Part shown: positions 11,901 to 25,000 of the stretch, piece by piece | Layout of the letters: each line of letters begins with the position of its first letter | Numbering within the stretch: position 1 is the first letter of the stretch | Source of the DNA: Hydractinia symbiolongicarpus | Taxonomy: Eukaryota > Cnidaria > Hydrozoa > Anthoathecata > Hydractiniidae | Direction: 5' to 3' | Assembly (NCBI RefSeq): GCF_029227915.1 | Contig: NC_079877.1 | Coordinates: 29,475,851 to 29,539,850 of the forward strand | Length of the DNA stretch: 64,000 bases | Position numbers and translations under genes: made by a program | The notes under the pieces: model-generated | What the model was told of the DNA's origin: nothing | Databases searched by the model: none | Seen by the model: only the letters and a program-made list of their open reading frames with translations

Positions 11901-14900
11901 TCACGGGTATTTGTCTGTTTTTATTTGCAAATAATCTTTCCATTTCGTTGTATCTGTTTCGTTCGCCAGTAGCATTCGTAATAATGGCTTAGCTTCTTTT
12001 TCTCCAAATTTATAGACAATGTCTGCATACTTTTGGGAGCTGTTCGGTAATATCGGTTTAGGAGAAGGGCAACCCATGTGAGAGGAATTTGCAATTTTGA
12101 TTGGTAGTGGAGGCACTGTGGGATCTTTAAGATGTTCTCGTAAGCGATTGTTTCGTTCAAGTAATCGATCGCACACGTAACAAGAGAAACCAGAAAACAT
12201 GTATGAACCAAAATTTGGTTTGTGATGCCTACTTGGTAAGACCCACGGTTGTCTCAGGAGAGATTTCTTAAACTCTTCATTCGAGAATTTACGTTCGATA
12301 CGATGCTTTAAATATTCGTTGTACTTGTTATCGTCAAGATTAAGTTCCATTATATACTCAGCTAATTCCTTCGGTGAAGCGAAATCCGTAGCGACAATTA
12401 CAGCTTTTTTGGTCGGCATAAAGTCGTGAATTTTTGAGGAACCGAAATAAATCGGTACAGATCCGATGGTAAGCGGTCGGAATACCTTTTCAGTCATATA
12501 ATCCTGACATACACAATTTTCGAAAGCGAGTTGAAATTTGTATTTCGCTAGAAAGTGATAATACTCGTCTGTTGATAGCTTATGAAAACCGTCAATTTCT
12601 TTTGGCATGTTTTTATTATTTAGACAACGACCGAATGAATCGATTTTTAGGTGTTTCATAAGTTCCTCAATGTAAGTATCTCTGTCAGATGGAGGGTTAC
12701 AATCACGTTGCACAAACACGGCCGGTGCAAGTCCTTCCTCTTTTTGCAATCTGAACGACGAAAAAAATTGTATCAATTTGAGAAAGAAGAGAAACAACTT
12801 GGTAAAGATATCTTTATACGACATCACATCTCTGTAAGCATAAAATTCTGGCAAAAACAACAACATCAACAACAAACAAAATAACAGTCACTTTAAAAAT
12901 ACAATAGCAGAAGCAGAAACAACAACAACAATAACAACAACATCAAAGGCAAAGACAACAGGAAAATAGCAAAGCAACTTGCATACCTGTTCTTCTCCGT
13001 CAGATTCACAAAATATTTATTTTCAAGCCATTCATCGGGATCACGTATAAACTGCGTTGAAATCGGATAATCGGATTCTCTCCGAAACGTAGCTGTGTGA
13101 TTAAATAAGCTATAAAGAGAATGAAAAAGTTGAACAACTTAAAAATAACAATAATGACAGCAAATGGGTTCGATAACTGCATCAACCTATATGGAAATAG
13201 TACGTGGCTCAAAGCGGCTTATTATTTGTTTAAAAAATAAGATTAATATGTACCTTATCCCTACATCTGAAGAAAATATCCAATTATTTTTTGGCGACTC
13301 TTCATGAAACAAAGCCCATTCATGATGAGGCAAGCGAGGTAATGGCAATTCATCTGCTCGAAAAGAAGTTCCATAAAATATAAATCCTCGTGTTAAAGGA
13401 TTCTTTAACTCATTTTGATCATTTGTCACTGAACATGTTCCCAGTGGGCATTTTATTTTATTGTGGTCACGATGCATGTAAATGTCAGGGTACCACCATA
13501 TTACTTGCGGGTGCTGACCATCAGGAATGAGGTAAAGGGGATCGTTTAATGGTGGAAGGTTGTTGATATCCTTGAAATGTTTTAGTCTGGTTACAGGATC
13601 ACCTTCAAATATCTTGGGTCGATCTATATTTAGTTTAAACAAAAAAAATAAATGCAAGATCAATACGACAAACGAAGAGAAAATTAAGTCTCCAAGATTC
13701 TCGGATCCGGGTTAACATGCTTAGAATTTTCTGATTCTTTTTTTAAAAAAAAGACCAACTTATTTGAATGCAGCATCAAAAACGAAAGAAACATGCAAAT
13801 CTTCAAGTTTATACAGTAAGCACAGCTGCCTTTATTAGTAGCCAAACTTATTTTACAATATTTTATGAAGAAATGACCACACAAATCAATTGCAGTGAAA
13901 ATGTTTCACTGTAGTTAAATATTACAGTCCAACTGTTAAAAAATTTAAAAAGATTTAAATTACAATAAATCCTGTTCTGGTAATAACCATATCGTCTTTT
14001 TTAATGTTAAATCTAAATATATCATTCAATTTCAATTAAAGTTTCCTGTTTCTTTTTAAAATGTAATGATGTCTACCTGGATCTGAGAATTAATTTCAAT
14101 TCCTGTAAATTTGGAGTCACTTATGAAAATTTTATACATCTGCGCATTCAAACTTTTGTGTAATAATTACAAGTGAAGAAAAAATGCTCAATCTTTTGAT
14201 TCATATGATTCCTACACAAAGTTAAACATGCTAACAATTTGGATTTGTGATCATCTGACTTACAGGAATATTGTTAGGATAGCTCCCCATCACAAATTGT
14301 GAGGTTTTATGTAATTATTAGAATTTTTTGCTATATACCAACCCTGATTTGAGTTGCAGCCTTTTTCTTTATCACAAGAACCATCTTCTGAAACAAGTTC
14401 AACAATGAAACCTAAAATGTATAGCATTTTAAACACACTTTCTTGGAAAATTTTACGTATATAAAATAATTCTTGTACGCATGTAAATTGGTACCACTAG
14501 GGTATGCTGTATCATTCTTGAAAATATCACCAGTGGCGAATATTACAGGCAAACATCCTAGTAAATACAAAAAAATAATTTTGTGCAGAAATTTTACTTA
14601 GATATAAAGAAATTTCACATATTTTACAGTTTAATTCAGGCATGTTTCACAGGATTTTAACGTAATTCAATGGGAAAACAAACTCAATAAGTTACAACAC
14701 AACATTTAATACTGCTGTCTATTCTTCTTTGGATGCATCTAAATCAGATTTGTGTCATTACAATTTACATACCAAGAACTCTGTGTAAACCACATATATA
14801 CCTCTCAACGTTTTTTTAGTAAATAAATTTAGGTCTTCTAAAGAGGCTTTGTCAAAAGACAGAAATAATGTATGGTAACTAACTTCCTAAAACCACGACG

Positions 14901-14959
14901 AAAAAATATAAAACCTACTAAGACTTACTTAGAAATACGGTTATTGCAAATAACTTCAT
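11901..14959 (-). CDS. FUT10/11: GT10 fucosyltransferase, FUT10/FUT11 type, 6 exons
   Basis: This encodes a Golgi/ER fucosyltransferase. Vertebrate FUT10 and FUT11 have been described as protein O-fucosyltransferases for EMI domains as well as putative alpha-1,3-fucosyltransferases. Exons on the minus strand: 14959-14929, 14557-14495, 14411-14343, 13623-13254, 13109-12987, 12750-11901. Phases chain without a break and give 501 residues; FUT11 is of similar length. The short hydrophobic start MKLFAITVFL is a signal peptide or anchor. WWYPD and the segment LFNHTATFRRESDYP match the acceptor half. FENCVCQDYMTEK followed by GSVPIYFGS (about residues 295-320) is the GT10 donor-binding signature. 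The C-terminal FSCYVCDR and SSHMGCPSP segments carry the cysteine pattern typical of FUT10/11 and absent from Lewis-type enzymes. FUT10 versus FUT11 cannot be decided by eye, and the three short 5' exons are less certain than the rest. Confidence 0.88.
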
Positions 14960-16245
14960 CTTGAAATATTACTTTCTATAAATTTATTTCCTATGCATAT
15001 TTTCTTGTGTACCTATAAAGGTAAATAAAAAACCAGGTTATTTACGCACATTTTAAATATACATTATCAACAAAAGCTTGTTATAATACAATGATATACA
15101 ACCACATATTGTAATAAATTAAAATTTCATTTAAACTCTAAAGCCAGGTGCACGTTAAATAAAAATAAAAGAAATAATTTCAGGCTTTGTCATTTGTCAC
15201 ACTTCAGATACTCTTTTAGTTGTATTGAAAAACAAAGAGAAAGTACAAACACTAAAACTTTTTTTTGATAAAATTTTAAGTGAGAAAACTTCCAAATGTC
15301 CAGGCAATAATTTTCAACAAAAATATTTTCTGCAAATTGTGACACAATTAACAAAACATGTTTGACATCAATTGCAGTGGCAATATCATCTTAGCACACA
15401 AATCGAAAGTGCAATTTAATCCAGAAATTTAATTCCATAAAAAATTAAACCAATATTGAAAATGCATACGCAGTTGTCCCATGATAAACCTTCATCTATG
15501 TACTTGCCATTCAAATAAGCTGTATGTGTATGTGTTGCTAACGTAATGCTGCATGTGGTGCATATGGATTCGTTTGTAACAAACTGATCTGGCAATGACC
15601 AATCATGTTTCTCTCATTGCTCATAATATGAAAATCAGATATGCTGATTATTTTAAGAATCATGCATTTCTTTATAAATCCACAGAATTCCGGGAAAGTT
15701 GTCTGTATTTTTAAATATTTTAATCAGAGTGAAAAGAATTTTTAAGACCTAAAGGGTTTTGTGTGCTTTTACCTATTCTAATTAATTTTTTCCTGTGAAA
15801 ATTTTTAATATTCTTTTCCCATATAACAAACAAAACATTGGTCCTATTTTTAACCTATTATTATGCATACATATGTGTAAAAATCTGCTAATTGCCAAAT
15901 TATCTATCAGGTCACTTATATAAATGTTTTAATAAATGTCCAGTCTCTGTTAAGTCTATTTCAAAACACAGTCTCGAAAAAATCAAGAAATTTAATTTAC
16001 ACCCAGTTTTCTATTAACCCCCTTATTCAGTCAAAAGGGTGTTTATTACAGTTTTCCTCATTTAAGTATTTTATTTGTGTTAAGGACATGTTCAAAAAAC
16101 ATAGGCAAGGATGTGAACATTCAAAACATGCCAAGTATGATCTTTCAGCTATAACTTAAAAATTATTTCCTTGATTTCCATGAAACTTTGTATAAAAAAT
16201 GATAATCATGCAACAAATCTGATACACTATTTTTTTATATAGGTG

Positions 16246-16338
16246 AATATTTATCATAGCACATCCGTATTTCATTCTCAACAGAGAATGCTTGAGTGAA
16301 TGTTGAGAATGAAATACGGATGTGCTGGGATAAATATT
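16246..16338. repeat. long hairpin: 37-bp arms, 19-base loop
   Basis: Arms 16258-16282 and 16302-16326 are perfect 25-bp inverted copies. After a 2-base mismatch the pairing continues for 10 bp outward (AATATTTATC and its complement). The loop is 19 bases. RNA from either strand would fold into a near-perfect stem, so this is a foldback element or a candidate small-RNA precursor. Confidence 0.75.
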
Positions 16339-16375
16339 TACGTATGTATACACACCATCCAGATAAACTATCTGA

Positions 16376-16488
16376 GTTCATCACTAACATATTGGCACAC
16401 ATAGTGTAGTGGGTTCGTCTGCGGCTCCCAGTTCTGGGGACCGCGGATCGAATCCCACTCACTGCCAGGCAGTATGTTAGTGATGAAC
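16376..16488 (+). mobile_element. tRNA-derived SINE-like core inside a 16-bp inverted repeat
   Basis: The core has a canonical A box TAGTGTAGTGG (16402-16412) and a good B box GATCGAATCCC (16446-16456), with TTGGCA and TGCCAG able to pair as an acceptor stem. It is framed by GTTCATCACTAACATA at 16376-16391 and its exact reverse complement at 16473-16488. Ordinary SINEs do not have terminal inverted repeats, so the element type is unclear. Confidence 0.55.
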
Positions 16489-19400
16489 AAAGTAGTTCTT
16501 CTTCCTTATCACTATTTTTTTCTTCAATATGCAAGGAAATTGATAAAAAGTAACTTTTTTACTTAAACATCTCTTTTGTTGTTTTGAGATGATTTGTAGC
16601 CCTATAAAATCCAAAACTGGTTGCTTTGATCCTATTCGAAGCTAAAAATAGCATCAGACAAGAAAAGTAACACTATTCCCAGAAAGATATGTGATAATCA
16701 AGTAACAAGGGCAATATATGAGTGTGTTACTTTTTGGACTTAAAATTTGGATTTAGAATCTAATAATTAGTCATAATTTGATTAGTAATTTATATGAAAA
16801 TTACATTTTAATAATTATTTTAAGTGAATTTCATTCAAATTAGGGATAAAAACATAACATGTAGGGTAATTTTTTTTACATGTTTTAATAAATTATTATT
16901 TGTCATAAAGGTAAAAAACATATTTTAATTATATTCCTTAAGTCATGTTACTTTTTTATCACAACACCCAGGGTTGTATTTTAGGTTCAGCAACTTAGTA
17001 AGAAAGAAGATTCCCCCAAATTTTCATCTGTATCAATATATAGATAAATAAGTAACTGAGAATACAATCAAGGTTACATTTTTATCAATTACACATAATG
17101 TTTATTAATTATTAATTTAACACATAATATTTATTCTTAGAAACCTTTTCTAAAGCTTACCTAGTTAATTTCTTAACAGGATGATTTTCTAGAACCATTT
17201 CTTCATTAAATCAATAAAGTAGCATGTCTTTAATGGGTAACTTTATTTTAGTATATATATATCATTTTTTTGGTGTTAAAATCTAATAAAAAATTATTTT
17301 ATGTTGTAGCATGTTGAAACTGTTTATTGATTTATTGCTTTATTGATTTATGTTCCAAATGAAAAAATAAACAATTAAAATCTTCAGATAAATACCTAAC
17401 ATTTTAAATATGTTTTCTGTTACAGATTTATCATTTTTCTTGCTTCATAAAAGTTTGTAAAGCTATATCATATATCTCATAGTGTACACAAACTACAAGT
17501 ATGGAAACTTCACTGTTACAAAATCCTGCCTATGTTTTTTGAACATGTCCTTAAGTTTATCAATTTCTTCACTGGAAAGCCTTTTTTTCCAAGAGCAAAA
17601 AAAAAATGAAACTTTACCTCTTGCTTCTTTTTTTAAACAAGCACACAGGAAAAAAAATTTAAAATTTTATTACACCTCTCTTATAAATTATGTAAATGTA
17701 ACCTATTGTGAAAAAAAAATTGTTAAATTTTTTGCTTAGTTTCGGACAATAGAGTCGAAAACTGCCGAAAAAATATTTTCCTAAAAGCGACGATTAATGA
17801 GAGGGCGATATAGACACTACCACAGACACTTCCTGGCCTATTTTAATGAATGGTAATAAAGTCCAAAGTTGCATCAATATCTACCCTGTTCATGACATCT
17901 CCATCATGCAACTTTAAAATCCAATATCTCAAAAAGTAATACTGCAAAATAGCTCTAGGAAAGATCTTAAAAGTATGGATTTTACATTTCATATTAGCAA
18001 ACATGTTCATTTCTATTATCCACAGAGCAGGTAAGAGGGAAAAAAGTAGGAGCATTTTTTTGTGGACAGGTATTAAAAGGGCTGATAAAAATGATGTCAA
18101 AAAAATAAACATTTAATACTTCTTTTAATTTAAGTTTTAAAAAACGTTAAAAAAAGTTGTTTAATAAACAGTCTGTTTAGTAAACAGTCTCTACTTACTA
18201 TAAAATTCCACAAGCTAATTTGGGTTTCTTCATTATAATCTTTTGACTAATAGAAAGTCCTACCAATAAACTTAAAAATATTATGTGAATTGGGGTGTAC
18301 TTCAGGGGTTATTGCTTACTACTGGGGTTCTAATCAAAGTTACCAACATATTAAAGATGGCATAGTCGGCTCTGTGTTGTGGTTGTACAAAAATAGTGTA
18401 AATAAATCTATCCAATGTCAATTGGCAGCAATAATGTTTAAATCCAATCAGCATTAACAGTCAATAAAAGATTATAACATAGATAGGCATGGAGACCATT
18501 TGCTTCACAATATGTTTATAATATGTTTGCAATGTTATAATCTAAAGATATATATATACAATGATAAGTAGGATGAACCAAACGTATAAAACATAATAAC
18601 GGAAACAGTACATAATAGTGTAAACAGTACATAATAGTTCTCTAAAAACAGTTTCTAAAGTCAGAAACAATTTCTGTTTTACAAAAAACAATAACTGCTT
18701 CTCCTTTTTTCAAGTTTCATTATACGGAAATGTTTCCATATCAGTAGCTAGCTACCTTATCCCAGAGACTGGTCATTAGTCAAATTTTGATTTAACTTTT
18801 TTGCGTGATTAAACACTTGCAAACAGTGGACAGTCAGTAGAGTACAGGCTTAACTCTCAACATGTTACAGCTTTAGTCCATAACTTCCTAATAATCGATT
18901 GTCTAAATTTTGAGTTTTTGAATTCTAATAAAACAGGAGTTTATACTCAAGAACCTCCCACTTGAGTTGAGTGGTCATCCATCGTTCCACATTGCCCCTC
19001 TATATGTAAAACGTGGTAGAACTTAAAGTCACTAGCTAGCTAGCTAGCTACTATGAATATTCAAAAGCAAATGTGTAACATACAAGTAAATTCAAAAGCA
19101 AAAATTGCTTGCTTTTGCCTGACTAAGACTAGCAGGGACTAAAAGAGGAGAAACGTACAACGTGGACAATGCTTTCGTTCTTAAACAACCAAAGTAATCG
19201 AGACAAAATTCTAAGTCTGACGGGAACGTAAACAAATCCTGTGCCGATGATGATGGTAGCGCTGGACTGTATTTACAGAGTAATTACAGTGTTTTAAACT
19301 GACATTAACGCCAATGCAATACAATCCTGTTTCTGGCTGCTTAGCTATGGCACATATTTTATACTTTGTAAATTTACTTTGCTTTATTATGTACAAGAGC

Positions 19401-20765
19401 ATAGCTATACCCATGGGAAAAAGGTTCTAGGGTCAGGATAGGGGTGCATCATATATTTGGAAATTGTGTTCTGTCAATAAATGAAAGGCAGTTTTTTATA
19501 TAATATAAATTATGTTTTTTATAATGTAATCATATATAATCATTTGTAATTGTATGTATGGATTTGACAGATTTTTTAAGAAGTGTCCTATTTGTGACAG
19601 ATTTTTCCAAATTTTCCAAATATTAAATTGTCACCAAGCTTGATCCGCTAAAAATAAAACTAGTAATGCAGGGGTATTTAACAAATTATGATTAATGCAT
19701 TAGTGATTTTCATTGTCATAAAACTTTAACAATAAATTTTTAAACATGTACGCACATGTTCAGGTCTGTGATATAAACAAATATCATATTAGTAAAATTG
19801 GTAAAATTTGAGATCTTTGGTAATTTTTGGCATGCGCAATGGATGGAACAAAGAAAATGAGAATTGCTTATGTATTTGATAGGAATGATTAGCCTTGCAG
19901 GTAGAACTTATTCGTTATATTAACACATGCCTCAAGTTAAACTTTGTACCATACCCAAAAATAAAATAAGAGGTATTAAAATCATGATGAGAAAAAGTCT
20001 GAATTGTTGTTAATTTTCTGGAACTATGGAATCCCTTGATTTAGATTTTGGGTGATGGCTTTGTGTTTTGGGCTATTGGAGAAATCTTTACATTTTACTC
20101 TTTATGGGAGTAATTGTAGTTGGTTATGAAAAAGGCACTAAGCCATGATGATGCTAAAAGTGGCTGTTGCTGCTGCTGAGGCAAAGCAATGCCAGCGTAT
20201 AGGCATCCCTGAAGATAGTGTTTATATTGTGTGCATAGTTTTATTTCTGTTGTGTGTTCATAGCCTTAAGTTTTGTGTTAAATGTTACACGTCATTAACT
20301 TTATGTTACATGTTAGTATTTTAATGTATGTTATTGTCGTCTTGTTCCTCTGTTCTTATGTCTGTTAATGGACCATTGTGTTACTTGTAAAGTTCTTTTG
20401 TTTTTTGTATTATTAGTTTTGTTGCGTTTTACATTTGTAGTATATAGTGGATTCATGGGTGTGTTGTTAGTTAGTATGTGTGTATAGCTTGTGTGTTATG
20501 TTGTTTGATGGTGGTTTAGTAAAAGTGGTTTAGTAAGATATTTTGTTTTGTTTTCATGTTTTTATATCTATTTTTGTCTGTTTGAGCCTAACCAATAGTG
20601 TCGTCTTGTGTGTGTATGCGACACTAATAGTGGCAATTAATTGGTATGGTTCAGAAGTGAAAACAACACAAAGTAGTGGTAGAAAATGTATTCTTAAATA
20701 GTTTGCAGTTATATTTGGGGTATGGGTTGAGGTGCTAGGGCTTGTTAGAAATTAAGTACTGAAAT

Positions 20766-20860
20766 AAATTACTGACATTGTAAAGACAATTGACAAATTA
20801 CTGACATTGTAACAGGACAATTGACAAATTACTGACATTGTAACAGACAAGACAATTGAC
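20766..20860. repeat. about 32-bp tandem repeat, 3 copies
   Basis: Three successive units begin AAATTACTGACATTGTAA and end CAATTGAC; they differ by short insertions around the ACAG motif. Confidence 0.65.
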
Positions 20861-20875
20861 ACTACATGCCTTAGA

Positions 20876-21120
20876 CAACGGACTCTTGACACTACATGTC
20901 TATTATGGTGAGTGTTTATCGTAACAGTTGGCACACAGGCTTCATTTTACTGCACCATATGGCCGCTGACTTCTTTTAGACATTTTGACAACGGACTTAT
21001 GACACTTGACACATATTTCTTACTATGGTGAGTGTTTATCGTAACAGTTGGCCCACAGGCTTCTTTTTCCTGCACCATATGGCCACTGGCTTCTTTTGAC
21101 ATTTTGACAACAGACTTTTG
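20876..21120. repeat. 120-bp tandem duplication
   Basis: Two copies with landmark TATGGTGAGTG at 20904 and 21024 share GTTGGC-CACAGGCTTC, TGCACCATATGGCC and CATTTTGACAAC blocks at matching offsets. They differ by scattered substitutions, so the duplication is not very recent. About 370 bases downstream a further diverged pair (landmark CCATCACCAA, near 21520 and 21590) suggests repeated local duplication. Confidence 0.65.
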
Positions 21121-22017
21121 ACAGTACATGACAGTTAATGACAATTACACGTTTGTCTCAATATAACAGACTGACATGAACTGACACGCTCTACACAAAA
21201 ACTTACTTAACCCTATCATTGTAAAGAACATACAAGTCTAAGCTTAAATAGAATAACTCAGAAAGACCAGCACCCCTACCAGAATTAATGGAAATATAAG
21301 AAAGAAAATGGCACAGAGATGGTTGATTATGCCTCTGGACTAAAACCTTGGTGGGGTCTATCAGCCAAATGAAACGTAGCCCCTCTGCAAGGAAACCTTG
21401 AAGCTAAATCAAACATCGACCATCAGACAGCGCCACGCTGCGCCGCGCATCAAGTCACCATCCACATCAATGAATACGTAGAAATTGTGTCAGGTTGTTC
21501 TTGTCCTCATTCCATCACCAACGTCGTATTTACGTGTCCATAGAAATGCGAGATATAACGTATACCAGATTATTATTGTCGTCATGCCATCACCAATGTT
21601 GTGTTAGTGTGTCGAATATAGAAGAAAACAAAACAGAACTAATTAGTACATTAATCAGGGAGGGTGGGTGGGCAAACATCTGAACTGTTCAAGAACAAGA
21701 GGCTTACTGTGTTTTACTCCATATTTATACCCCCTGTTTTGGTATGGACCTATGGCCTTAAGTACCAAGCTTAGGGCAGTCTATTGTTTTGGTTAAATTA
21801 ATATAGTGTTTACTATTAGTCATAGGTCACCAACACACTTGTAAAATTAATAATGCAGAATGACAAAACACTAGTGAGCCAGACCTTATACTAGGAGTCA
21901 ATGGAGACACACCTTTCCTTCTATAACCCCAATTAACATGTGCTAAACTTTTAGTTTAGTACCATTTAAAGTCAATCTAATTTAAATTTTTTAGCACGGA
22001 AACAAGTTAAAGATCTG

Positions 22018-25000
22018 ATGGCTTGGTTTATACTTTTGCTTGTAACTCTCTTTCCATTATCTGTGTTTATGTCGGATGTGGATCATCAAAATCCTGTTTT
22101 TGTGTCGAATAATGAAGAAATTGATTCTGCATACTCAACAAGTGACTATTTTTCACTACCTTCAAGTGAAAAACTTTCCAACGACATTGATTTAGTTGAA
22201 ATTAAAACAAGTCCATTGATTATATTCGACAAAAATGTAGAATTTTCTGTCACATACACATCTGTCATGTCTCGTCAACTCAAAATTACATGCTCGTACA
22301 AAGATGCATTTGATCATATTCAAACTTTTTCTGAAAGTACATTGCTAACCGAGCACAAAAACACGATTATACATCAAATAGAATTACCAGAAGACATTGT
22401 TTATTATGATTATCAAAACATAGAAAGACCGACCAATTTTTTTGTAAAAAATATCGAAATATCAGTTTTGGCTGTAGCTAATTATAACAACGATCCATAT
22501 GTTGTAGCAACAGATAGTCTTGAAGTATCCCTGCCTTCACCATGGCTTCGTAAAGATCGCCCTACATATTGTCAAAGCTGGTTGTTACACATACAGAAAA
22601 AATTAAAATGGAAATATATTCCTAAATGTTCATTATTAGCAGGTATATATGTGTTTATATATTTGATTACACATTGTTGAAATGTTCCACATACAAGTAT
22701 CTCCAGGTTCTTCTAGTGGTTTACTGAACACTTGCAAACATCATTTAAAACATTTCATAGCTAATTTGCTCTTTTAACAAATATATTAATCTATATAATG
22801 CCTGTTTTTTTATGAGAAAAACATATGTTACTACCTTTGGGGAAATTAATATTTGCAAGAACTAATTTTTGCGAAGTTAGCAAGTCGTAATATTTTGTGA
22901 AATTTTCACAAATTTTACAAAAAGAATTTGATGACATATTGTTTTTCAATTTATGCCATTATTGAAGGATTTTATGTATAGAAGACATAAAATAAAGACT
23001 GCTGAAATTGAAATTCACACATATTCACATAACTCCTTTGTTATATTTCTTATTGTCAAGAGGTGAACCATACATTCATACTTTTTTTGATTAAATGTGC
23101 AAGAGGCTGTTTAATTGAGCAAAGCATTTTCACCAGGAGTACAGAAATTTTAGATTTGGAAAGTGAAAACTTTACTTATAGATACATCAGTGTTTTCATC
23201 CATCTTGCCTTTTCCTGGTAATGAAGGTGGCTATGTCAGGTATGTTCACTATAAATTTATAAAATGTTATATACTGTTATTTTAACCCTCTCATTCCTTT
23301 TATATAACTTGATTAGTTCATTTTAAGGGTAAACCAGCATTTTTTACATTTTTTGCAGGAAAATGGAAGAGTTCAATTGGCCAGGGCATATCTTGCCACA
23401 CATAAAGGAAAGATTTTTAAATCCTTCAGCAAGGTATTTATGAAAAAATAAGCCGTAAAATCTGCTTTTAAGAGACTTTTATTTATTTTTTGCCATAATA
23501 GCATTCATACTGCTGAATGCTATACTGTTTAAAAATTTAAAAAACAGTAAAATAATAATTCATAGCACAAGCACAAATTTGTTTTCTTCTTGTTTTCGTA
23601 TTTGTCTTTAAAATAAAAGTAAACTTCCTGTTAAAGTACTTAGAATGCTGCCTAAAATTCCTTATTTTTTTAAATAAATCTTTTTTTCTTATTGAAGAAT
23701 GTACAGTACTGTGAAAAGGTTTGTTAACATTGTGTTCGTGTAACGAGCGTGGTGCACACGAACCATGATAAAATCATGGTCTTCGTGTATAACAAATATT
23801 CAAACATTCTATCGTCTGATAAACATAATAACTAAACACAACATCTGCAAGATTATGATGTTAATGTGTGTTTTCTTTTTAGATTTACGCTGTCTTTTTG
23901 GGCATTCTTTTTAAAGGATTGCACAGCTGGTTTGTGTATGATTGTTCAGCATCGTAACTCGACTCATTTCTTTTCACCTTTGATACTTCTTAACAATGAA
24001 AGTAAGTTTGTCTACTGTTTAATAATCGATTAATGTGGAGTTTTCACCTAATCAATAGAGAACAATTTTACCAATTTTTGGTATTGAAAAACATTTAGGT
24101 AAAAAAGATTGAATTGTGATCTAAGCTAAAGTGGTTAAATTTGGGAAAAAACTCACTATTTTGTGTTTTTAATGAAATTTGTGAAATTAAGTACCCATGA
24201 GCAGGGTTGGCTACTTAAAGTTAAGATTACGCAGATTTGAGATTGCTGTGTTAATGCTGTACTAATCCAAGTCGTGAGCTAGTAAAATGATCTTTACTAC
24301 CTTGCAGTTGAGATTAGCATAGCCTTTTTTCATGTACTTCCAGTGTTAAAATTTTGCCATAGTTCCTTCTAAACCTTCCAAGCTATAGCATGTTCTATTT
24401 TGTTGTATTTCACAAAATGGGTCCTCATGTGCCCATGAAATTTAATACCTTTAGGCATTGCCTTTTAATGGAAATATGGTACATTGATAAATACATATGT
24501 AACATGGAAATGCACATGTGAAAATATTAACAATATTTATTTTGCAGGAAAGATTCATGTACAGTTTCAGACTGTTGATGGAAAGGGACATGCTTTCACA
24601 TCCATTGATTTGTTTCCGTTAAAGACATGGATTCACATGGTTTTAACTGTGGACATAAATATAGCAGATTTATATATCATGTATGGCACGACACTCAAGC
24701 ATTACCATCATGTGTAAGAATACTTTATTATTTATTTATTTATAAAATATTTATACAGGATAGGTTGTTTCAGTTTATATACATAATGTTTACATATATA
24801 TTTACAAGTGTAAAATAACTGCTTTCCAAACGAGTCCTGTCAAAGAAAGAATAAAATAATAATTTTTAAAGCAAAAATACATGATAGAAATTAGTATAAT
24901 ACCATATATTTTCCAAACCAAACTGGAAACTAGTTAGAAATTAAAGATAAAAGTTAAGGAGTTAACAGCTAAAATTATCTAATTTCTTTAAAACATATTC

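Larger units (their letters stand above)
14960..21960. other. gene-poor region with repeats
   Basis: About 7 kb upstream of the divergently transcribed fucosyltransferase and SEL1L3-like genes. No open frame shows a recognisable domain or a splice chain. It holds a long hairpin (16246-16338), a tRNA-derived element (16376-16488), a short GCTA run near 19032, and tandem duplications at 20.8-21.6 kb, listed separately. A non-coding transcript cannot be excluded from sequence alone. Confidence 0.5.

Noticed and set aside
13006-13212. 68-residue minus-strand frame in the fucosyltransferase gene
   Set aside because: It reads the exon 12987-13109 in the wrong frame. The phase that continues from the neighbouring exons gives the FUT11-like LFNHTATFRRESDYP segment.
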